From contig NZ_CP077085.1 in the NCBI RefSeq assembly GCF_014268455.2, positions 2,645,001 to 2,709,000 on the forward strand: a stretch of DNA of 64,000 nt, given 5' to 3'. This stretch comes from Pseudomonas shahriarae (lineage in GTDB: Bacteria > Pseudomonadota > Gammaproteobacteria > Pseudomonadales > Pseudomonadaceae). Shown here one piece after another: positions 61,926 through 64,000 of the stretch; within the stretch, counting starts at the first letter, position 1; each line of letters starts with the position of its first letter. The position numbers and the translations under genes were made by a program. The notes beneath the pieces were generated by a model. That model did no database searches, was not told the origin of the DNA, and saw only the letters and a list, made by a program, of their open reading frames with translations.

Positions 61926-62792
61926 TCACTGTGCCTTGCTGGCCAGTTCCTCCAGGTGGTCGATGATGCTCTGGGGCTTGAGCACCAGCACATCGCTCTC
62001 CAGCGCATCCAGCACCACTTCCGCCGTATTGCCGATCAGCGCCCCGGAAATCCCGGTGCGTGCCACGGTGCCAATGATCGTGACGGCCGCCCTCAACTTA
62101 TAGGCGGTATGAGGGATCAGCACATCCGCCGGGCCTTCTTCGATATGCAGGCGGCTGTCGTCAATGTCGAATTCGGCCTGGAACGCCTTGCACTGCTCGC
62201 GATAGCGCGCCTCGATGGTTTCCTTGAGCTGGAACACCGGATCGGCTGCCGACAGCATGGGCGAGGGATGGGCGCTGATGACATGCAACTGGCCCTTGGC
62301 CAGGCTGGCGATGTCAAAGCCATGGTCGATGATGGCCGCGTGCAGGTCTTTATGCTCGTTATCCAGGTTGCCCACGTCGATGGCCGCCAGGATCACCCCG
62401 TCGGTCCATGGGGTCGCGGTCTTGACCAACAGCACAGCGGCCGGGCACAAGCGCAGCAGTTTCCAGTCCGCCGGCGTCAGCAGGGCCTTTTTCAGCGGGC
62501 TGTCGGGGTAGTGCTGCTTGATCACCAGTGCGCAACCTTCGGCCTGCTGCACACCGATGATGGTTTCGTGCAGGTTGTTGTTCCAGGCCAGTTCGGTTGT
62601 GACGTTGTAGCCATCGGCCGACAATTGCTCTTTGAGCAAGGCCAATAGCGCCGAATGCTCATGCTTTTTGTCGCACACCAGCAGATGCAAATGAGCGCCT
62701 GTCACCCCAGCGATCAGCTTGGCGCGCTTGAGGGCCAGGCTTTCCGAGTGTTCGGGCTCAATGATCACCAGGATTTTGCCAATTTCGTTCAT
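61926..62792 (-). CDS. Universal stress protein with two tandem Usp domains
   Basis: 288 residues from the ATG at 62792, where GGAG lies nine bases upstream; a longer in-frame start is not supported. Domain 1 (about 1-140) starts MNEIGKILVIIEPEHSESLALKRAKLIAG. Domain 2 (about 145-285) starts DGVILAAIDVGNLDNEHKDLHAAIIDHGFD and ends with the nucleotide-binding-type motif ITIIGTVARTGISGALIGNTAEVVLDALESDVLVLKP (G-2x-G-9x-G-S/T pattern). UspE-like architecture; cytoplasmic; usually induced in stationary phase, starvation or low oxygen. It is divergent from miaE with a shared intergenic region of 157 bases. Confidence 0.9.
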   Translation of the reverse strand: MNEIGKILVIIEPEHSESLALKRAKLIAGVTGAHLHLLVCDKKHEHSALLALLKEQLSADGYNVTTELAWNNNLHETIIGVQQAEGCALVIKQHYPDSPLKKALLTPADWKLLRLCPAAVLLVKTATPWTDGVILAAIDVGNLDNEHKDLHAAIIDHGFDIASLAKGQLHVISAHPSPMLSAADPVFQLKETIEARYREQCKAFQAEFDIDDSRLHIEEGPADVLIPHTAYKLRAAVTIIGTVARTGISGALIGNTAEVVLDALESDVLVLKPQSIIDHLEELASKAQ

Positions 62793-62908
62793 GAGCGAGA
62801 TCTCCAAGGGTGGGAAGGGCAAGGCTTCGAACAACTATAGTTGTTGCCCGCCGTACAGCATGTTGATGCACATCAAGCCCCGTGACTGGTGGTCTGCGGC
62901 GGGGTCGG

Positions 62909-62914
62909 TATAAT
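62909..62914 (+). promoter_or_regulatory. Likely -10 element of miaE
   Basis: A perfect TATAAT preceded by a G lies 36 bases before the miaE start codon. No good -35 hexamer is visible at 17 bases, so the promoter may be weak or activator-dependent. Confidence 0.5.
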
Positions 62915-62949
62915 CGGCGGCCTTTTGTGACCCTTTGCCCGTGAGCCCG

Positions 62950-63552
62950 ATGAACCTCCCCGAAATCCATGACTTCCTCGGTTGCCGCACCCCTGATACC
63001 TGGGTCCAGGCCGCACTGGCCGACCAGGAAACCCTGCTGATCGACCATAAAAACTGCGAATTCAAGGCCGCCAGCACGGCCTTGAGCCTGATTGCCAAGT
63101 ACCACTCCCATGTCGACCTGATCAACATGATGTCGCGCCTGGCCCGCGAAGAGCTGGTGCACCATGAGCAAGTCATGCGCCTGATGAAAAAACGCAAGAT
63201 CGAGCTGCGCCAGCTGCATGCCAGCCGCTATGCCTCGGGTTTGCGCAAGGTGGTACGCAGCCACGAACCGGTGAAGCTGGTGGACACCCTGGTGGTCGGG
63301 GCGTTTATCGAAGCGCGCAGTTGCGAGCGTTTCGAAGCACTGGTGCCGCATTTGGACGAAGAACTCGGCAAGTTCTACTTTGGCCTGCTGAAAAGCGAGG
63401 CACGGCATTTCCAGGGCTATCTGAAGCTGGCCTATCAATACGGTGATGCCAAGGATGTTGCCCAGGTCATCGAGCGGGTGAGGGCGGCCGAGCAGGAATT
63501 GATCGAATCACCCGATATCGAGTTCCGCTTTCACAGTGGCGTGCCAGCCTGA
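62950..63552 (+). CDS. miaE: tRNA-(ms2io6A)-hydroxylase MiaE
   Basis: A non-haem di-iron monooxygenase (200 residues from the ATG at 62950) that hydroxylates the isopentenyl group of ms2i6A37 in tRNAs reading UNN codons. The ferritin-like four-helix bundle carries the iron ligands: Glu in LLIDHKNCEFKAASTAL, ExxH in LAREELVHHEQV, then Glu in VVGAFIEARSCERFEAL and ExxH in LLKSEARHFQGYLKLA. Alternative in-frame GTG (62941) and TTG (62935) starts exist just upstream, but family members begin MNLPEI. A TATAAT is 36 bases before the start. Its last 45 bases overlap the end of a convergent MFS gene. Confidence 0.94.
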   Translation: MNLPEIHDFLGCRTPDTWVQAALADQETLLIDHKNCEFKAASTALSLIAKYHSHVDLINMMSRLAREELVHHEQVMRLMKKRKIELRQLHASRYASGLRKVVRSHEPVKLVDTLVVGAFIEARSCERFEALVPHLDEELGKFYFGLLKSEARHFQGYLKLAYQYGDAKDVAQVIERVRAAEQELIESPDIEFRFHSGVPA

Positions 63553-64000
63553 GGCCACGGCCACGCCGATCAGCGCGGTGATCCCGGTCAGCAGCAGGAT
63601 CACCGTTTGCGTGCCAAAAGGTGCCGCCAGCACGGCAATTGCCAGGCCCGCCAATGGCTGCGCGAGGTTATTGAACAAGGTGATCACGCCCACCGTCTTG
63701 CCGAAATCCTGCACGGGAATGACCCGCTGACGGGTGCTGCGCATGTACACGTTGAACATCTTGTCGAAACCGGTGACCAGCAGAAAGCCCAGGGTGTACA
63801 GCCAGAGGTTGGGACTGATCGCCATGATCAATGCCCCAAGCGCAATCACCGAATACGACAGCCCGCCCAGCACTTTCAACGCCAGGCTCGAGCGCGCCAG
63901 GTAAAACAGGATGACGATGGTCACCACCGCGCCGGCGGCCTGCAGCAGTGCATAGGCATCCTTGTCGGCCGCGTAGAGGCCGGTCACCATGGCGGCGGAG
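63508..64000 (-). CDS. MFS transporter, 5' part beyond the window
   Basis: The C-terminal part of a major-facilitator transporter, with at least four or five membrane segments visible (LLQAAGAVVTIVILFYLA, LGGLSYSVIALGALIMAIS, WLYTLGFLLVTGF, LAQPLAGLAIAVLAAPF, TVILLLTGITALIGVAVAS). The loop MRSTRQRVIPVQDFGKTVGVITLFNNL is typical of the MFS half used for drug or siderophore export. The Met at 63990 is followed upstream by open frame to the window edge, so it is internal and the true start is outside. The substrate cannot be told from this fragment. The 3' end overlaps miaE by 45 bases on the other strand. Confidence 0.8.
   Translation of the reverse strand, partial: SAAMVTGLYAADKDAYALLQAAGAVVTIVILFYLARSSLALKVLGGLSYSVIALGALIMAISPNLWLYTLGFLLVTGFDKMFNVYMRSTRQRVIPVQDFGKTVGVITLFNNLAQPLAGLAIAVLAAPFGTQTVILLLTGITALIGVAVASGWHATVKAELDIG

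Overview
The window looks like chromosome of a fluorescent-group Pseudomonas. The evidence is the GC-rich coding style, a 1,619-residue NAD-glutamate dehydrogenase, typical pseudomonad genes (sbcCD, acnB, miaE, a MoxR/Bat operon, a DUF1289 protein) and many REP/REPIN palindromes with the GTGGGAGCGGGCTTGC-type core. There are no rRNA or tRNA genes and no CRISPR array.

Layout. 1-1480: 3' part of a fadD acyl-CoA synthetase. 1575-3692: an imperfectly palindromic repeat of about 0.8 kb, split by an intact IS481-family insertion sequence (1698-3000). 3737-8612: a Gfo/Idh/MocA oxidoreductase, then divergently a YCF48-like secreted propeller and an RND/MMPL transporter. 8663-18230: two tandem, paralogous giant proteins (1,555 and about 1,620 residues) of toxin-like architecture and unknown function. 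18363-25651: a small conserved protein, a periplasmic lactonase-like propeller, a tiny secreted protein, a glutathione S-transferase and sbcCD. 25755-26622: a second, uninterrupted copy of the palindromic repeat. 26687-33526: a six-gene MoxR-DUF58-DUF4381-BatA-BatB/TPR-BatD operon. 33774-35826: a dermonecrotic-toxin-domain (DUF6543-like) gene with a small acidic partner. 36354-41213: gdhB with a strong terminator, followed by a tandem array of eleven 136-bp REPIN units.

42791-45586: a dicarboxylate symporter with two different FCD-type GntR regulators. 45819-51012: tag, a MocR regulator, an SDR/phosphotransferase pair and a D-2-hydroxyacid dehydrogenase. 51169-52685: three short genes of AT-richer composition, two of them secreted. 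52923-54200: sdaC. 54243-57884: a complete rhlA-rhlB-rhlR-rhlI cluster in the same order and orientation as in P. aeruginosa, with a near-perfect las/rhl box upstream of rhlA. 58200-60809: acnB. 61205-64000: a DUF1289 protein, a tandem universal stress protein, miaE and the end of an MFS transporter.

The clearest biological module is rhlABRI. RhlA makes the 3-(3-hydroxyalkanoyloxy)alkanoate lipid, RhlB adds rhamnose to give mono-rhamnolipid, RhlI should make a short-chain acyl-homoserine lactone, and RhlR should activate rhlA through the box at 58076-58095. No rhlC is present in the window. The least understood material is the giant paralogue pair, the DUF6543-like gene with its small partner, and the repeats: the tandem REPIN array, the two nested palindromic elements and an unexplained nested palindrome between acnB and the DUF1289 gene.
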